From the NCBI RefSeq assembly GCF_003248515.1, contig NZ_QFOB01000005.1, positions 62,001 through 126,000 of the forward strand: a stretch of DNA of 64,000 bases, read 5' to 3'. This document shows positions 36,676 through 46,463 of the stretch, one piece after another. The stretch's first letter is position 1; the number at the start of each line of letters is the position of its first letter. Both the position numbers and the translations under genes were made by a program. The notes beneath the pieces are model-generated. The model worked only from the letters and a program-made list of their open reading frames with translations, was not told where the DNA came from and did not search any database. The stretch comes from Sphingomonas sp. (GTDB lineage: Bacteria > Pseudomonadota > Alphaproteobacteria > Sphingomonadales > Sphingomonadaceae).

Positions 36676-38898
36676 TCACTTCGCCTCCGGCAGCCCGAAC
36701 ACGTAAACGGCATAGCCCGTTACGGGGCGATGGACCTCGGTCAGCATCGTGCCGGGCTTCAATTGCGGGCTGCCGCCGCCGAGCGCCGTCGTCACCGCCA
36801 CATATTGCTTGCCGTCGACCGTGAAGGAGACGGGGAAGCCCTGCACGGTCGTGCCGAGTCGCGTCTTCCACAGCGTCGCGCCGGTCCGCACGTCGATCGC
36901 GCGGAACACGCGGTCGAAATCGCCGACGAACGCCACGTTTCCGGCCGTCGACACGACCGAGGTAAGGAAGGGCGCGCGCTGCTGCACCGTCCAGATCGGC
37001 GTGAGATCCGCCGCACGATAGGCGGAAAGGCGGCCAAGATTGCCGGCGCTTCCTGGCATCTCGAAATAGACTTGGCTGCCATTGCCCAGCATCAGCACGC
37101 AGCTCTGGCTCAGCGGGATCACCACTGCGTCCGTTGGCTGATGATAGCTCATCGCCTGCCAGTTATGGCCGCCTTCGGGCCCGGGGCAGGAGGAGAGCCA
37201 CTGGTCCGATTTCTGGTCGATCACGTCCTTTCGGTAGGTCGGCCGCCCGGTCTTCGGATCGATGCTGGTGAAGACGTTCTGGAAGACGGTCTGGGTGGAG
37301 CCCAGATATTTGCCCGTTTCGCGATCGAGCTTCCACAGAATGCCCGCCTTGCCGATCGTGAGCAGCGACTTTTCCGAGCCGTGATCGATCAGGACGCGCT
37401 CGAATACCTCGTCGAGATCGAATGTCTCGCCGGGCGAATGATTGAACGACCATTTGAGCTTGCCGGTCGAAGGATCCAGCGCGAGCGTGGAGTTCGCATA
37501 ATCGGTGGCGCCGCTGGAGGAACCGCGCTCGTCGCGCCGCCAGGGCTTGGCCTGCGCCGTGCCCCAATAGGTGGTGTCGAGCACCGGATCGTAGGTGCCC
37601 GCGATCCACGTCTCGCTGCCCTTGCGATCATTGTCGGGCATCCCGCCCCAGCTGTCGCCGCCCTTCTGGCCGGTGAGGGCCACGGTCGTGAACGTCCAGT
37701 CGCGCTTGCCGGTCGCGGCATCATAGGCGCTGATATAGCAATGGTCGGGCGTGCCCTTGCGGCCGCAATTGGTCATGCCCACGATGACCTTGCCCTTGAT
37801 GATCATCAGGCCGCCGGTAGAGAAGCCGACGCCCGGCTTCTCGTCGGTGATATGCGCCTTCCACACCTCTTCGCCCGTCCGTGCGTCAAGCGCGTAGACA
37901 TGGCCCTGCGGCGTGTTGACATAGAGATTGGTGCCGTAGAGCCCCATCGAGCGGGTTTCTTCGGAGGAGGGGCCGGGGCCGGCGCTCTTGGGGAAGGGGC
38001 CGAGGCGGTTTTCCCAGAGCAGTTCGCCATTCCGCGCGTCCAGCGCCTGGATGATGTTGCCCACGCCCCACATGTACATGATGCCATCATGCACGATGGG
38101 GGTGTCCTCCATCGTGCCGTTTTCGGGCATCGACCACATCCACTTGAGCTGGAGGCCCTTCACGTTGCCGGTGTCGATCTGCGCGAGCGGGCTGTAGCTC
38201 CAGCCCTGATAATTGCGGCGGAACATCAGCCAGTCGCCGGCCGGTGGATCGCGCAGCATCGCGTCCGTTACCGGCACGTAATTCCGGATGTCGCCCTTGA
38301 CGCTCAGGCCCAGTTTGGTCGGCAGCACGAAGCGGCCCGGATCCGAATATTTGACGACCTGGCCGGGCGCCGCGAACCCCGCCGATGTGGCGGGGGCCGC
38401 TTCCGGATTTTCACTCGCGGCCGTCGCGGGCGGCGGCGCGGCGGCAAAGGCATCGCCGGGCGCCTTTCCGGATGCCACCGTGCCCAGCAGGGCCAGGGAG
38501 GCGGAGTCCAGCGGCCCCGCGCCCACCGCGCCGCCATTGGCATAGAGGATGTAGGAGACGATCGCCGCATAGGTGGCGTCGTCCAGGCTTGCCCCGCGCC
38601 CATAGGGCATCGAAGCGTGGATCTTGCTGTAGAGCGCGGCCACCGGCCGCTTGCCCCACACAGCATAAAAGGATTTGCCGGCCAGCGGCGGCGCGTCGTT
38701 CGCGCCGATCATGTCTGGCTGGTGGCAAGCCGCGCATTGCTCGGCATAGGCGATGCGCCCGGCCTCTACCTGTGCGCGCGTGAACAGCCCGGTGATCGTC
38801 CCCTGGCCGAAGGCGAGCCCGGCCGCGAGAGCGCCGCCGGCACCGGCGACGAGAAGCGCGGTGGCGCGGCGTATCTTCATGGTGCGAAAGGCCCTCAT
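36676..38898 (-). CDS. Quinohemoprotein dehydrogenase: N-terminal cytochrome c fused to a PQQ propeller
   Basis: About 740 residues. ATG 38898 overlaps the CHRD gene stop (ATGA); a second ATG six codons in is possible. After a signal peptide ending AFGQ, a cytochrome c domain (CAACH at residues ~55-59, axial Met likely in ASMPYG) precedes an eight-bladed PQQ propeller from about residue 200, with repeats such as ALDARNGELLWENR, ALDARTGEEVWKA and ALDPSTGKLKWSF. The catalytic-base region reads GETFDLDEVFE. Heme-first order resembles polyvinyl-alcohol dehydrogenase-type enzymes. It oxidises an alcohol in the periplasm and passes electrons to its own heme; the substrate is unknown. Confidence 0.88.
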   Translation of the reverse strand: MRAFRTMKIRRATALLVAGAGGALAAGLAFGQGTITGLFTRAQVEAGRIAYAEQCAACHQPDMIGANDAPPLAGKSFYAVWGKRPVAALYSKIHASMPYGRGASLDDATYAAIVSYILYANGGAVGAGPLDSASLALLGTVASGKAPGDAFAAAPPPATAASENPEAAPATSAGFAAPGQVVKYSDPGRFVLPTKLGLSVKGDIRNYVPVTDAMLRDPPAGDWLMFRRNYQGWSYSPLAQIDTGNVKGLQLKWMWSMPENGTMEDTPIVHDGIMYMWGVGNIIQALDARNGELLWENRLGPFPKSAGPGPSSEETRSMGLYGTNLYVNTPQGHVYALDARTGEEVWKAHITDEKPGVGFSTGGLMIIKGKVIVGMTNCGRKGTPDHCYISAYDAATGKRDWTFTTVALTGQKGGDSWGGMPDNDRKGSETWIAGTYDPVLDTTYWGTAQAKPWRRDERGSSSGATDYANSTLALDPSTGKLKWSFNHSPGETFDLDEVFERVLIDHGSEKSLLTIGKAGILWKLDRETGKYLGSTQTVFQNVFTSIDPKTGRPTYRKDVIDQKSDQWLSSCPGPEGGHNWQAMSYHQPTDAVVIPLSQSCVLMLGNGSQVYFEMPGSAGNLGRLSAYRAADLTPIWTVQQRAPFLTSVVSTAGNVAFVGDFDRVFRAIDVRTGATLWKTRLGTTVQGFPVSFTVDGKQYVAVTTALGGGSPQLKPGTMLTEVHRPVTGYAVYVFGLPEAK

Positions 38899-39407
38899 CG
38901 TGCGGATACGGCATATTGCGGGATGAACCAGGGGCCTTGCTGCGGCACGCCTTGCTCCGCACGGGGATGATCCGGCAGCAGCCAGCCCCACAATGTTCCC
39001 TTCGGCCCCCAGCTATAGCCGGGCGGCGCCTTCTCGCTATCGATCTGCACGTAGAGCAGCCCCGCCCGAAGCGCCTGTGTCTGCGCCTTCGTCAACCTGA
39101 TCGATCCGTTCACCGTGCCTTCGGTCGCGGCTGTCACGTCGATGTCGAAGATCGTCCGTCCGGGCACGCCGATGGCCGGGCTCAGCAGCACATGCGCGAC
39201 CGTTGCGTTGGACGGCAGGCCGCGAAACTGGCCCTTCACGATCAGTCTGTCGCCTTCGATCTCCGCCGTCGCCTCGCCCCGTCCGGCAATGAAGGCCTTG
39301 GTTTCGTCATCCAGCGGCATGGGGCCGAGATCAGCCCTATAGCCGGCAGCCGCCGCGCATTGCGCGCCGAGAAAAATCACGGATAGTGCTGTGAGCATCC
39401 AGCGCAC
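38895..39407 (-). CDS. Exported CHRD-domain protein
   Basis: 170 residues. The signal peptide MRWMLTALSVIFLGAQCAAA is followed by one CHRD-like domain: KGQFRGLPSNATVAHVLLSP, GSIRLTKAQTQALRAGLLYV, then PPGYSWGPKGTLWGWLLP, matching the usual YV...P.GE..G ending. CHRD domains form a small beta-sandwich of unclear function. It is translationally coupled to the quinohemoprotein, which suggests an accessory or assembly role. It is divergent from the bicupin, with an operator in between. Confidence 0.75.
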   Translation of the reverse strand: MRWMLTALSVIFLGAQCAAAAGYRADLGPMPLDDETKAFIAGRGEATAEIEGDRLIVKGQFRGLPSNATVAHVLLSPAIGVPGRTIFDIDVTAATEGTVNGSIRLTKAQTQALRAGLLYVQIDSEKAPPGYSWGPKGTLWGWLLPDHPRAEQGVPQQGPWFIPQYAVSAR

Positions 39408-39490
39408 GTTCGCCTTCCCTCCCTCGCCGGTTTGGTGCGGGCGTGCGCACGTTTCCGGATTTTCATTGTCGGCTTGACGCGATCATGGAT

Positions 39491-39518
39491 CGCATACAAG
39501 ATGATACCTGTCCATACA
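39491..39518. promoter_or_regulatory. Bipartite operator copy 3, between CHRD and bicupin genes
   Basis: Half-sites CGCATACA and TCCATACA separated by 12 bp. It lies 61 bp before the bicupin ATG and 83 bp from the CHRD start, so it could control both divergent units. Confidence 0.6.
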
Positions 39519-39579
39519 ACAATATCGCAATGACGATGATGGCGGGTGCGGTTTCGCGCCATTCCTGTGGGAGATTGGG

Positions 39580-40536
39580 ATGAAGGGCCTTCTGTATCTG
39601 GGCGCCGCCGTCGCGGCGATTGGCGTGGCCGTCGGGGCTTCCGCGCAATTTTCGGGGCGCGAGGATCCGATGCCCGTGACCCAGCCGAAAATGCCGGTCG
39701 ATTACTGGGCGCCCAAACCCACGACCCCGACCGCCTATGCCGCGCCCAACAGGGTGCACTGGAAGCTGGCCGACGTGCTCGCGCTCCACAAGGGGAAGAC
39801 GGATTGGGTGCAGCCGATCGTTCGCAATCCGGAGCAGGATGGCGATTATGTGTCGCTGGGCGTGGGCAAGAAGACGAAAGCGAAATTCTACGCGGATGAT
39901 CGCGTGGTCTTCATCGTCTGGGATGGCGCGGTAAAGGTCTCGATCGACGGGGTCGAGCCGTTCACGGCCACCAAGGGCTTCATGGTGAGCGTGCCGTTCC
40001 GCCATATCTACACGGTCGAGAATGTCGGCACCAAGCCGGCGCTCTGGTTCGAGGTGCGACAGGCCGGCTCGGCACCGCTCTATCCCGCCAGCGAGACGCC
40101 CGATCCGGTCGCGGGCAAGACCTATACCAAGGTCACCGGCAATCCCGGGCCGGCCAGGGATCGCGATACGAACCCGATCTATGTCGATTTCTTCAAGACG
40201 ATCGCGGTGGGCGACAAGCCCTATAACGGAAAGTTCGTGTGGGACGATCACTTCACGTCGAACATCCTGCGCGGGCCTAAGGCGGATGCCGTGCCGCCGG
40301 ATACCAACAAGGGCCATTTCCACACGGACTGGACGGAATTCTGGTTCATCATGGAAGGCCGGATCGGCTACAAGATCGAAGGGTTTCCCTATTTCGTGTC
40401 GGAGCCCGGCGATATCGTGACGGCCGCCAAGGGCCGCTGGCATCGTGCCGGCAACGATCCGAGCGCACCGATGTCCACGCGCATTCCGCTCAATCCCCGT
40501 CCGGTGATCCTCCACAATTTCGAGCCGGCGCACTGA
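39580..40536 (+). CDS. Exported bicupin protein
   Basis: 318 residues with a signal peptide (MKGLLYLGAAVAAIGVAVGA, then SAQ). Two cupin folds are seen. The first spans residues ~85-165 (VVFIVWDGAVKVSIDGVEPF, FRHIYTVENVG). The second spans ~225-305, with a metal-type motif GHFHTDWTEFWFIMEGRIGY and GDIVTAAKGRWHRAG; the His-x-His, Glu and late His fit a cupin metal site. The first domain lacks the full set. A periplasmic isomerase, dioxygenase or ligand-binding role is possible. The lactonase gene follows 125 bp downstream. Confidence 0.82.
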   Translation: MKGLLYLGAAVAAIGVAVGASAQFSGREDPMPVTQPKMPVDYWAPKPTTPTAYAAPNRVHWKLADVLALHKGKTDWVQPIVRNPEQDGDYVSLGVGKKTKAKFYADDRVVFIVWDGAVKVSIDGVEPFTATKGFMVSVPFRHIYTVENVGTKPALWFEVRQAGSAPLYPASETPDPVAGKTYTKVTGNPGPARDRDTNPIYVDFFKTIAVGDKPYNGKFVWDDHFTSNILRGPKADAVPPDTNKGHFHTDWTEFWFIMEGRIGYKIEGFPYFVSEPGDIVTAAKGRWHRAGNDPSAPMSTRIPLNPRPVILHNFEPAH

Positions 40537-40660
40537 TCTCGATCAACGGCGGCCGGCCGGCATGAGGCGGGCGGCGGCGGGATGAACCCATGCCCGCCGC
40601 CGGCGTTCATGCCGGCGTCACCGTGGCCGTTCGCGGCTGGAATGAGGGAAAGCCGACTGG

Positions 40661-41764
40661 ATGGACGATTCCCTGCTGTGGACGCGCCGGGCCGTTATGG
40701 GCGGCGGACTGGCGATGCTGGGGGCTCGCGCGGCCTGGAGCGCCCCCCCTGCGGAGCTGATCGCCGGCACCTACATGCAGGAGGGGGGGAAGGGGCTCTA
40801 TCCCCTGATCTCCGGTGAGAGCGGCTGGGCGGTGGGCGAGCCCGTTTCCTCGATCGTCAACATCTCGTTCGGCACGCGGGAGCCGCGTTCCGGGTTTCAT
40901 TATCTGATCGCGGAGGGCGCGATCGGGCGTCTCGGCCTCTATGATCGCGGGCTGCGGCCGCTGGCCGAACGATCGATGCCGGGCTCCGGGCCATGCCATG
41001 TCGCGATCAGCCCGGATCGGTCGGCCGTGGCGGTCGCCAATTATGGCAGCGGCTCGATCCTGCTCTATCCGCTCGACAGGGTGACGGGCCTGCCGGGTGG
41101 CGAGGGGCAGGAGGCCCAGCATCACGGGACCGGCCCCGACGCTCAGCGCCAGACCGGGCCGCATGCGCATTGGGTGGGCTTCACGCGCGATTCGCGCTGG
41201 CTTCATTCGGTGGATCTCGGCGCGGATTCCATTTTCGCCCACGGCTATGATGCGTCCACGCAGAAGCTGGGCGAGATGCGGATCGCGTTCCGCGCGCCGG
41301 CGGGGGCCGGGCCTCGCCATTTGGCGCGGCATCCGCGCCTGCCCGTCTGCTATCTCGTCGCCGAACTGGCCAATACGCTGACCGTGCTTGCCGCCAGCGA
41401 AGACGGCACCTTCCGGCAGACGGCTGTGATGTCCACGCTGCCGCAGGGTTTCGCCGGCGCCTCGCAGGTGGCGCATATCGCCCCGAACGCCGCCGGCACG
41501 CGGCTGTACGTCTCCAATCGCGGGCATGACAGCATCGCCGTCTTCGCGCTCGCGCCGGACGGGGCCGCGAGCCTGATCCAGCATGTCGATTGCGGAGGGC
41601 ATTGGCCGCGCTTCTTCCTGCTGCTGGAGGATCGGGGCGAATTGCTGGTCGCCAACGAACGCTCCGGCACGGTGACCTGCCTAGCGATCGCGCAGGACGG
41701 GCGGCTGCGGTCTATCCCCGGAAGCCTCGATGTTCCGGGCGTCGCCTTCCTCGACATTCGATAG
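40661..41764 (+). CDS. Lactonase-family seven-bladed propeller, Tat-exported
   Basis: 367 residues. The N-terminus has a twin-arginine motif (TRRAVMGGGLAMLGARAAWS), predicting folded export. The rest is a 6-phosphogluconolactonase-like propeller: AGTYMQEGGKGLYPL opening, GPCHVAISPDRSAVAVANYGSGSI, GPHAHWVGFTRDSRWLHSVD (the conserved HxH near the lactonase site), GPRHLARHP and VSNRGHDSIAVFAL. It would hydrolyse lactones formed by periplasmic quinoprotein oxidation. It is likely cotranscribed with the bicupin. Confidence 0.85.
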   Translation: MDDSLLWTRRAVMGGGLAMLGARAAWSAPPAELIAGTYMQEGGKGLYPLISGESGWAVGEPVSSIVNISFGTREPRSGFHYLIAEGAIGRLGLYDRGLRPLAERSMPGSGPCHVAISPDRSAVAVANYGSGSILLYPLDRVTGLPGGEGQEAQHHGTGPDAQRQTGPHAHWVGFTRDSRWLHSVDLGADSIFAHGYDASTQKLGEMRIAFRAPAGAGPRHLARHPRLPVCYLVAELANTLTVLAASEDGTFRQTAVMSTLPQGFAGASQVAHIAPNAAGTRLYVSNRGHDSIAVFALAPDGAASLIQHVDCGGHWPRFFLLLEDRGELLVANERSGTVTCLAIAQDGRLRSIPGSLDVPGVAFLDIR

Positions 41765-41921
41765 GGAAAATCTCGGACGATAGGGAATATCGCCGAGGTG
41801 GTCGCCCATGCCGATGACCTCCGGCTTGCACGCCGCGCCCGAGGCGGAGCCCGCCTCTACCACGCTTTTCCAGAGCCACATCCCACCCGCCATGCCCGGG
41901 CACTAACAGCCTTGAGCATTA

Positions 41922-41949
41922 TGCATGCAATGTTCTATTGGTGCATACA
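41922..41949. promoter_or_regulatory. Bipartite operator copy 4, upstream of PQQ dehydrogenase 1
   Basis: TGCATGCA (41922-41929) and TGCATACA (41942-41949) with a 12-bp spacer starting ATGT. Near-perfect half-sites, 47 bp before the chosen ATG. Confidence 0.7.
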
Positions 41950-41996
41950 TAAAGAGAATCCGTCACGGTTTTGAAGGGGCGATGGGGGATGCTGGG

Positions 41997-44183
41997 ATGA
42001 GGACTTGGCCCTGGATGGTCGCGGGTGCCCTCGCGCTGACGGCGACGACGGCGCTGGCGACGGGCATGCCGGCGGGTGACTGGTGGAGCTTCGGTCGTGA
42101 CGAGGCGGGCGCGCGCTATTCCGAACTGGAAGAGATCACGCCTGCCAATGTTTCGAAGCTGATCCCGGTCTGGACGTTCGAACTGAAGCCGGCCGACAGC
42201 ACTAGCACGCGCCTGCTGGTCAGCAACACTACCCCGCTTGTCGTGAACGGGATGCTCCTTCTTGCCACGCCTCATGGGCGCATCGTCGCGCTCGATGGCG
42301 CCAGCGGCGCGTTGCGCTGGTCGATGGCGTTGCCGGATGGCGACATGATCGCGGGTCGCTCGATGGATTACTGGCCCGGCGACGCGAAAAGCCCGGCACG
42401 CCTGTTCTTCGGCACGCGATCCGGCCGATTGCTGGCGCTGGATATCGCGACCGGCCGACCGGCCGAGGGCTTCACGCCCATCGACCTGCGCACGCCCGAA
42501 ATCATGAACGGGACGAGGGACGGCGAGAATCCCGGCAACTATGCCTATGAGATCAACAGCGCGCCGGTGCTGGCGGGCGATGTGCTGGTCACCGCATCCC
42601 GCCTGCAGGAATCGCCGGCGCGCGGGCCGGCCGGTGACATTCGCGGCTGGGATGCGCGCACGGGCAAGCTGCTCTGGACCTTCCATTCCGTGCCGCGTCC
42701 GGGAGAGCCCTTTCACGAAAGCTGGGGTGGCGACGGGTGGGAAAGGCGCACGGGCGTCAATGCATGGAGTGCCCTCTCCGTGGATGAGGCTCGCGGCATC
42801 GTCTATGTGCCGTTCGGGGCGCCGGCTTATGATCGCGTCGGGATCGATCGGCCGGGGGCGAACCTCTTTTCCAGCGCGCTGGTGGCGATCGATGCGCGCA
42901 CGGGGCGCTATCTCTGGCATTTCCAGGCCGTGCATCACGATATCTGGGATCTGGACATGCCTGTCCAACCGACGCTGATGGACGTGAAGCGTGGCGGGAA
43001 GACGATCCCGGCGATCGCGGCGATGAACAAGTCGGGCTATCTGTTCGTGCTGGATCGCGTGACGGGCAGGCCGGTCTTTCCGGTGACGGAGAGGCCCGTT
43101 CCGCCCAGCAGCATCGCCGGGGAGCAGGCGTGGCCCACCCAGCCCATTCCCTCCGCGCCCCCGCCGGTTACCCGGCAGGCGATGACGGCCGCCGATATCG
43201 CGACCGTGACGCCGGAACTGGAGCAATATTGCCGCGCCCGCGTCGCGCGCGAGGGGGCGACCTTCGCCGTTCCGTTCGAGCCGCTGCGCGCCGATCATCC
43301 GGTGATCCGATTTCCCGGCAGCGGCGGCGGCCCGAACTGGGGCGGCGGCGCCTATGATCGCAAGCGTGGCCTCTTCATCATCAATACCAGCGAACTGCCG
43401 AGCATCGAGCAGCTTGGCCGCGACGAGAAGGGCAATTGGTACAATGTCGCGCCGAAGCCCTCATGGTTCGGGATGGAGGGGCTGAAGCTGCCCTGCCAGC
43501 AGCCGCCCTGGGGCAACCTCACCGCGATCGATGTGGCGAGCGGGCGGATCGCCTGGCAGACGCCGCTGGGCATCACGGACGGCCTTCCCGAGGACAGGCG
43601 GAAGACGGGGCGGCCCAATGTGGGATCGCCGCTCGCCACCGCGACGGGACTGCTGTTCATCGGCGCATCCGATGATGCGCGCTTCCGTGCGTTTGATTCC
43701 GGCACGGGGCGCGAATTGTGGGCCTTTCGGCTCGGCGCCTCGGCGCATGCGGCGCCCGTCAGCTATCGCGGGCGGGACGGGCGCCAATATGTAGCGATCG
43801 TCTCGGCGGGCGGATCCTATCTGGGCAGCCCCAATACGGCGAGCCGGCTGGTCGTCTTCGCCTTGCCCCGCCCCGGAGAAAAGGGCGTCGCGGCGGCGGC
43901 TTCCGCCTCGCAGCCGGAGGTGAGGGAGAGGCCCCTGCCAGTGCCAGGGCCGGCCGCTGCGTCCGCCAATCCGGCCGAGTTTGCGCCGGGGCCGATGAAG
44001 GCCTTCGCCGACAGCCACTGCACATCCTGCCATGTGCCCGCCCAGGTGACGAGCCAGCGCAAGACGCGGGCGGACTGGGCGGCGACGGTGGAGAAGATGG
44101 TCGGTTTCGGCGCCAGGGTGCCGGACGACCAGTTCGATCCGCTCGTCGACTATCTGGCGGCGAACTATCCTGCGGCGCCGTAG
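41997..44183 (+). CDS. PQQ-dependent dehydrogenase 1 with C-terminal heme c site
   Basis: 728 residues. Start ATG 41997 begins a signal peptide (MRTWPWMVAGALALTATTAL, then ATG); an ATG five codons upstream is an alternative. The PQQ propeller has GDWWSFGRDEAGARYSELEE, VALDGASGALRW and the catalytic HHDIWDLDMPVQP. Membrane-bound-glucose-dehydrogenase-type topology is absent: no N-terminal transmembrane bundle. At the C-terminus residues 675-679 read CTSCH, followed by a helix KTRADWAATVEKMVGFGA and YLAANYP, a single cytochrome c domain. So the order is PQQ first, heme last, opposite to the 36676 gene. Likely a soluble periplasmic alcohol or polyol oxidase that donates to cytochrome c. Confidence 0.88.
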   Translation: MRTWPWMVAGALALTATTALATGMPAGDWWSFGRDEAGARYSELEEITPANVSKLIPVWTFELKPADSTSTRLLVSNTTPLVVNGMLLLATPHGRIVALDGASGALRWSMALPDGDMIAGRSMDYWPGDAKSPARLFFGTRSGRLLALDIATGRPAEGFTPIDLRTPEIMNGTRDGENPGNYAYEINSAPVLAGDVLVTASRLQESPARGPAGDIRGWDARTGKLLWTFHSVPRPGEPFHESWGGDGWERRTGVNAWSALSVDEARGIVYVPFGAPAYDRVGIDRPGANLFSSALVAIDARTGRYLWHFQAVHHDIWDLDMPVQPTLMDVKRGGKTIPAIAAMNKSGYLFVLDRVTGRPVFPVTERPVPPSSIAGEQAWPTQPIPSAPPPVTRQAMTAADIATVTPELEQYCRARVAREGATFAVPFEPLRADHPVIRFPGSGGGPNWGGGAYDRKRGLFIINTSELPSIEQLGRDEKGNWYNVAPKPSWFGMEGLKLPCQQPPWGNLTAIDVASGRIAWQTPLGITDGLPEDRRKTGRPNVGSPLATATGLLFIGASDDARFRAFDSGTGRELWAFRLGASAHAAPVSYRGRDGRQYVAIVSAGGSYLGSPNTASRLVVFALPRPGEKGVAAAASASQPEVRERPLPVPGPAAASANPAEFAPGPMKAFADSHCTSCHVPAQVTSQRKTRADWAATVEKMVGFGARVPDDQFDPLVDYLAANYPAAP

Positions 44184-44251
44184 CGACGGAGCGGGGCGCG
44201 CGCTCAGGTTCGCGAATGGCGAGAGCTCGGCCCGATTGGCTGACGATAGAA

Positions 44252-44279
44252 TGCATGCATATTACCAATGATGCATGCA
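44252..44279. promoter_or_regulatory. Bipartite operator copy 5, upstream of PQQ dehydrogenase 2
   Basis: Two identical palindromic half-sites TGCATGCA (44252-44259 and 44272-44279) with a 12-bp spacer, 130 bp before the chosen start. Confidence 0.7.
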
Positions 44280-44409
44280 AGATATTGACTCGGCCCCCGC
44301 TCTGATGCGAACAGTCCGGCAGACCGATGGTCGGCTCCCCGGGGCCGGCAGAGCAAGAAAAATCGGCGATCCGGCGAACGATCGACGAGATAGTGGAGGG
44401 AATGTCCGC

Positions 44410-46410
44410 ATGGCGCCGCTGACGAGAAGGACGATGCTGTCTTTGCCGCTCGTCGGATGGGTTGCCGCGAAAATGCCGGCCCTGGCTCAGATCAGCCCCC
44501 GCACGCGCGCCGCCGGCGACACCGATTGGCCGGGCTATGCCAATGATCTCGCCAATTCGCGCTATGCGCCCCTCGATCAGATCAACGGCACCAATTTCAA
44601 CGATCTGGAAGTGGCGTGGCGTTTCAAGACGGATGCGCTGGGGCCGCGGCCCGAATTCGTATTCGAAGGCACGCCGCTGATCGTGAATGGCGTGATCTAC
44701 TGCACCGCCGGCAGCCGCCGCGACATCGTGGCGCTGGACGGCGCCACGGGCGAACTTCTGTGGGTCCATCGCGAGGATGAAGGCGCGCGCGCGCTGAAGG
44801 CGCCCCGGCGGCTTTCCGGGCGCGGCCTTTCCTATTGGACGGATGGGAAGGAGGCGCGGCTCGTCTATGTGACGATTGGCTATCAGATGGTGGCGCTGGA
44901 TCCCGCCACCGGCGCGCGCATCCCCACCTTCGGCGACAATGGCATCGTCGATCTGAAGAAGGAGGACGATCAGGAGATCGATCTCGAAAATGGCGATATC
45001 GGCCTGCACGCCACGCCGTGCGTGGTGAAGGATACGGTCGTCATCGGCGCGGCGCACACCGCCGGCAACGTGCCCAAGACGCGCGACAATGTGCGTGGCT
45101 ATGTGCGGGGCTATGATGTGCGCACCGGCCGGCGGAAGTGGATCTTCCACACGATCCCGCTGAAGGGCGAATATGGCTATGACACCTGGCTCGACGGCAC
45201 CGACAAGATCGGGAATGGCGGTGCCTGGGCGCAGATGTCGGCCGATCCCGAACTGAACCTCGTCTATATCGGCGTGGAATTGCCGACGGGCGATGTCGGT
45301 GGCCAGTATCGACGCGGCAACGGCCTGTTCGGCGAGAGCATCGTTGCGCTCGATATCGATACGGGCGTGCGCAAATGGCATTACCAGACGGTGCATCACG
45401 GGCTGTGGGATTATGATATACCCTGCGCGGCGATCCTGATGGACGTGCCGATCAACGGTCGGGTGGTGAAGCTGCTGGCCCAGCCCAGCAAACAGAGTTT
45501 CCTCTATGTGCTGGATCGGGTGACGGGGAAGCCCGTCTGGCCGATTCCGGAGCGGAAGGTGCCCAAGGGTGACATGCCGGGCGAATGGTATGCACCCACC
45601 CAGCCTGTTCCCAGCAAGCCGCCCGCCTATGACGTGCAGGGCATTACGCCGGACGTGCTGATCGATTTTACGCCCGAGCTTCATGCCAAGGCGCTGGAGC
45701 ATATAAAGAATTACCGGATCGGCCCACTCTTCACCCCGGCTTCGATGTTCGATGAGAAGGGAACGTGGGGCACGCTCACCGCGCCGAACCTGACGGGCGG
45801 ATCGAACTGGCCGGGCGGATCGGCCGATCCCGAGACGGGCATCGTCTACATCTATTCCAAGACGCAGGCCGATGTGATGAGCGAGCTGCCCAACAGCGAT
45901 CTCGAAAAATCGGATTTCGCCTTCATCAACGTGCGCGGCATGCCCAATGCGCCGAAGCGTGGCGAGGTGACCTATGGCAACCTTACCGTGGAGGGCCTGC
46001 CGTTGCTGAAGCCGCCTTATGGCCGGATCACCGCGATTGATCTGAAGAAGGGTGCGATCGCCTGGCAGGTGGCGCATGGCGAGACGCCGGATGAGGTGCG
46101 CAACCATCCCAAACTCAAGGGGATGAAGATCCCCAAGACGGGGCGGCCGGGCTTCGTCGGCACGCTGACGACCCGCACGCTCGTGATCGCCGGCGAACCC
46201 GGCCTGTTCACGCTGCCTGATGGCCGCAAGGGCGCGATGCTTTGTGCCTATGACAAGGCGACGGGCGAGCAGAAGGGGGCTGTCTACATGCCCGCCGCGC
46301 AGAATGGCGCACCGATGACCTACATGCTGGACGGGCGGCAATATATCGTGATCGCGATTGGCGGCGGCAATTACAGTGGCGAATTGCTCGCGCTCCGGCT
46401 TCCCTCCTGA
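44410..46410 (+). CDS. PQQ-dependent dehydrogenase 2
   Basis: 666 residues. ATG 44410, 9 nt after GGAGGG, begins a Tat-like signal (MAPLTRRTMLSLPLVGWVAA, ending ALAQ); the upstream ATG at 44275 lies inside the operator. The propeller shows DWPGYANDLANSRYAPLDQI, VALDGATGELLWV, the catalytic HHGLWDYDIP and SGELLALRLP at the end, as in the glucose/quinate dehydrogenase branch but without a membrane domain. No heme motif is present, so electrons probably go to the cytochrome c encoded next. Paralog of PQQ dehydrogenase 1, probably acting on a related alcohol or on a later intermediate. Confidence 0.9.
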   Translation: MAPLTRRTMLSLPLVGWVAAKMPALAQISPRTRAAGDTDWPGYANDLANSRYAPLDQINGTNFNDLEVAWRFKTDALGPRPEFVFEGTPLIVNGVIYCTAGSRRDIVALDGATGELLWVHREDEGARALKAPRRLSGRGLSYWTDGKEARLVYVTIGYQMVALDPATGARIPTFGDNGIVDLKKEDDQEIDLENGDIGLHATPCVVKDTVVIGAAHTAGNVPKTRDNVRGYVRGYDVRTGRRKWIFHTIPLKGEYGYDTWLDGTDKIGNGGAWAQMSADPELNLVYIGVELPTGDVGGQYRRGNGLFGESIVALDIDTGVRKWHYQTVHHGLWDYDIPCAAILMDVPINGRVVKLLAQPSKQSFLYVLDRVTGKPVWPIPERKVPKGDMPGEWYAPTQPVPSKPPAYDVQGITPDVLIDFTPELHAKALEHIKNYRIGPLFTPASMFDEKGTWGTLTAPNLTGGSNWPGGSADPETGIVYIYSKTQADVMSELPNSDLEKSDFAFINVRGMPNAPKRGEVTYGNLTVEGLPLLKPPYGRITAIDLKKGAIAWQVAHGETPDEVRNHPKLKGMKIPKTGRPGFVGTLTTRTLVIAGEPGLFTLPDGRKGAMLCAYDKATGEQKGAVYMPAAQNGAPMTYMLDGRQYIVIAIGGGNYSGELLALRLPS

Positions 46411-46411
46411 T

Positions 46412-46439
46412 CGTACGCAATCATGTCAGCTTGCATTCA
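46412..46439. promoter_or_regulatory. Bipartite operator copy 6, upstream of cytochrome c and GntR
   Basis: CGTACGCA (46412-46419) and TGCATTCA (46432-46439) with a 12-bp spacer. It begins right after the PQQ dehydrogenase 2 stop and ends 24 bp before the cytochrome c ATG. Confidence 0.55.
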
Positions 46440-46463
46440 AGATGGCCCCGTCAGGATCGCGCC

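Noticed and set aside
36676..38898. Naming the heme-first quinohemoprotein polyvinyl-alcohol dehydrogenase
   Set aside because: Domain order agrees, but no oxidised-PVA hydrolase gene is present nearby and sequence alone does not fix the substrate.
36307..38970. 887-codon open frame on the plus strand
   Set aside because: Antisense to the quinohemoprotein gene, which has intact cytochrome c and PQQ motifs; no ribosome-binding site or family match.
43759..46341. 860-codon open frame on the minus strand
   Set aside because: Antisense to two PQQ dehydrogenase genes; a GC-bias artefact.
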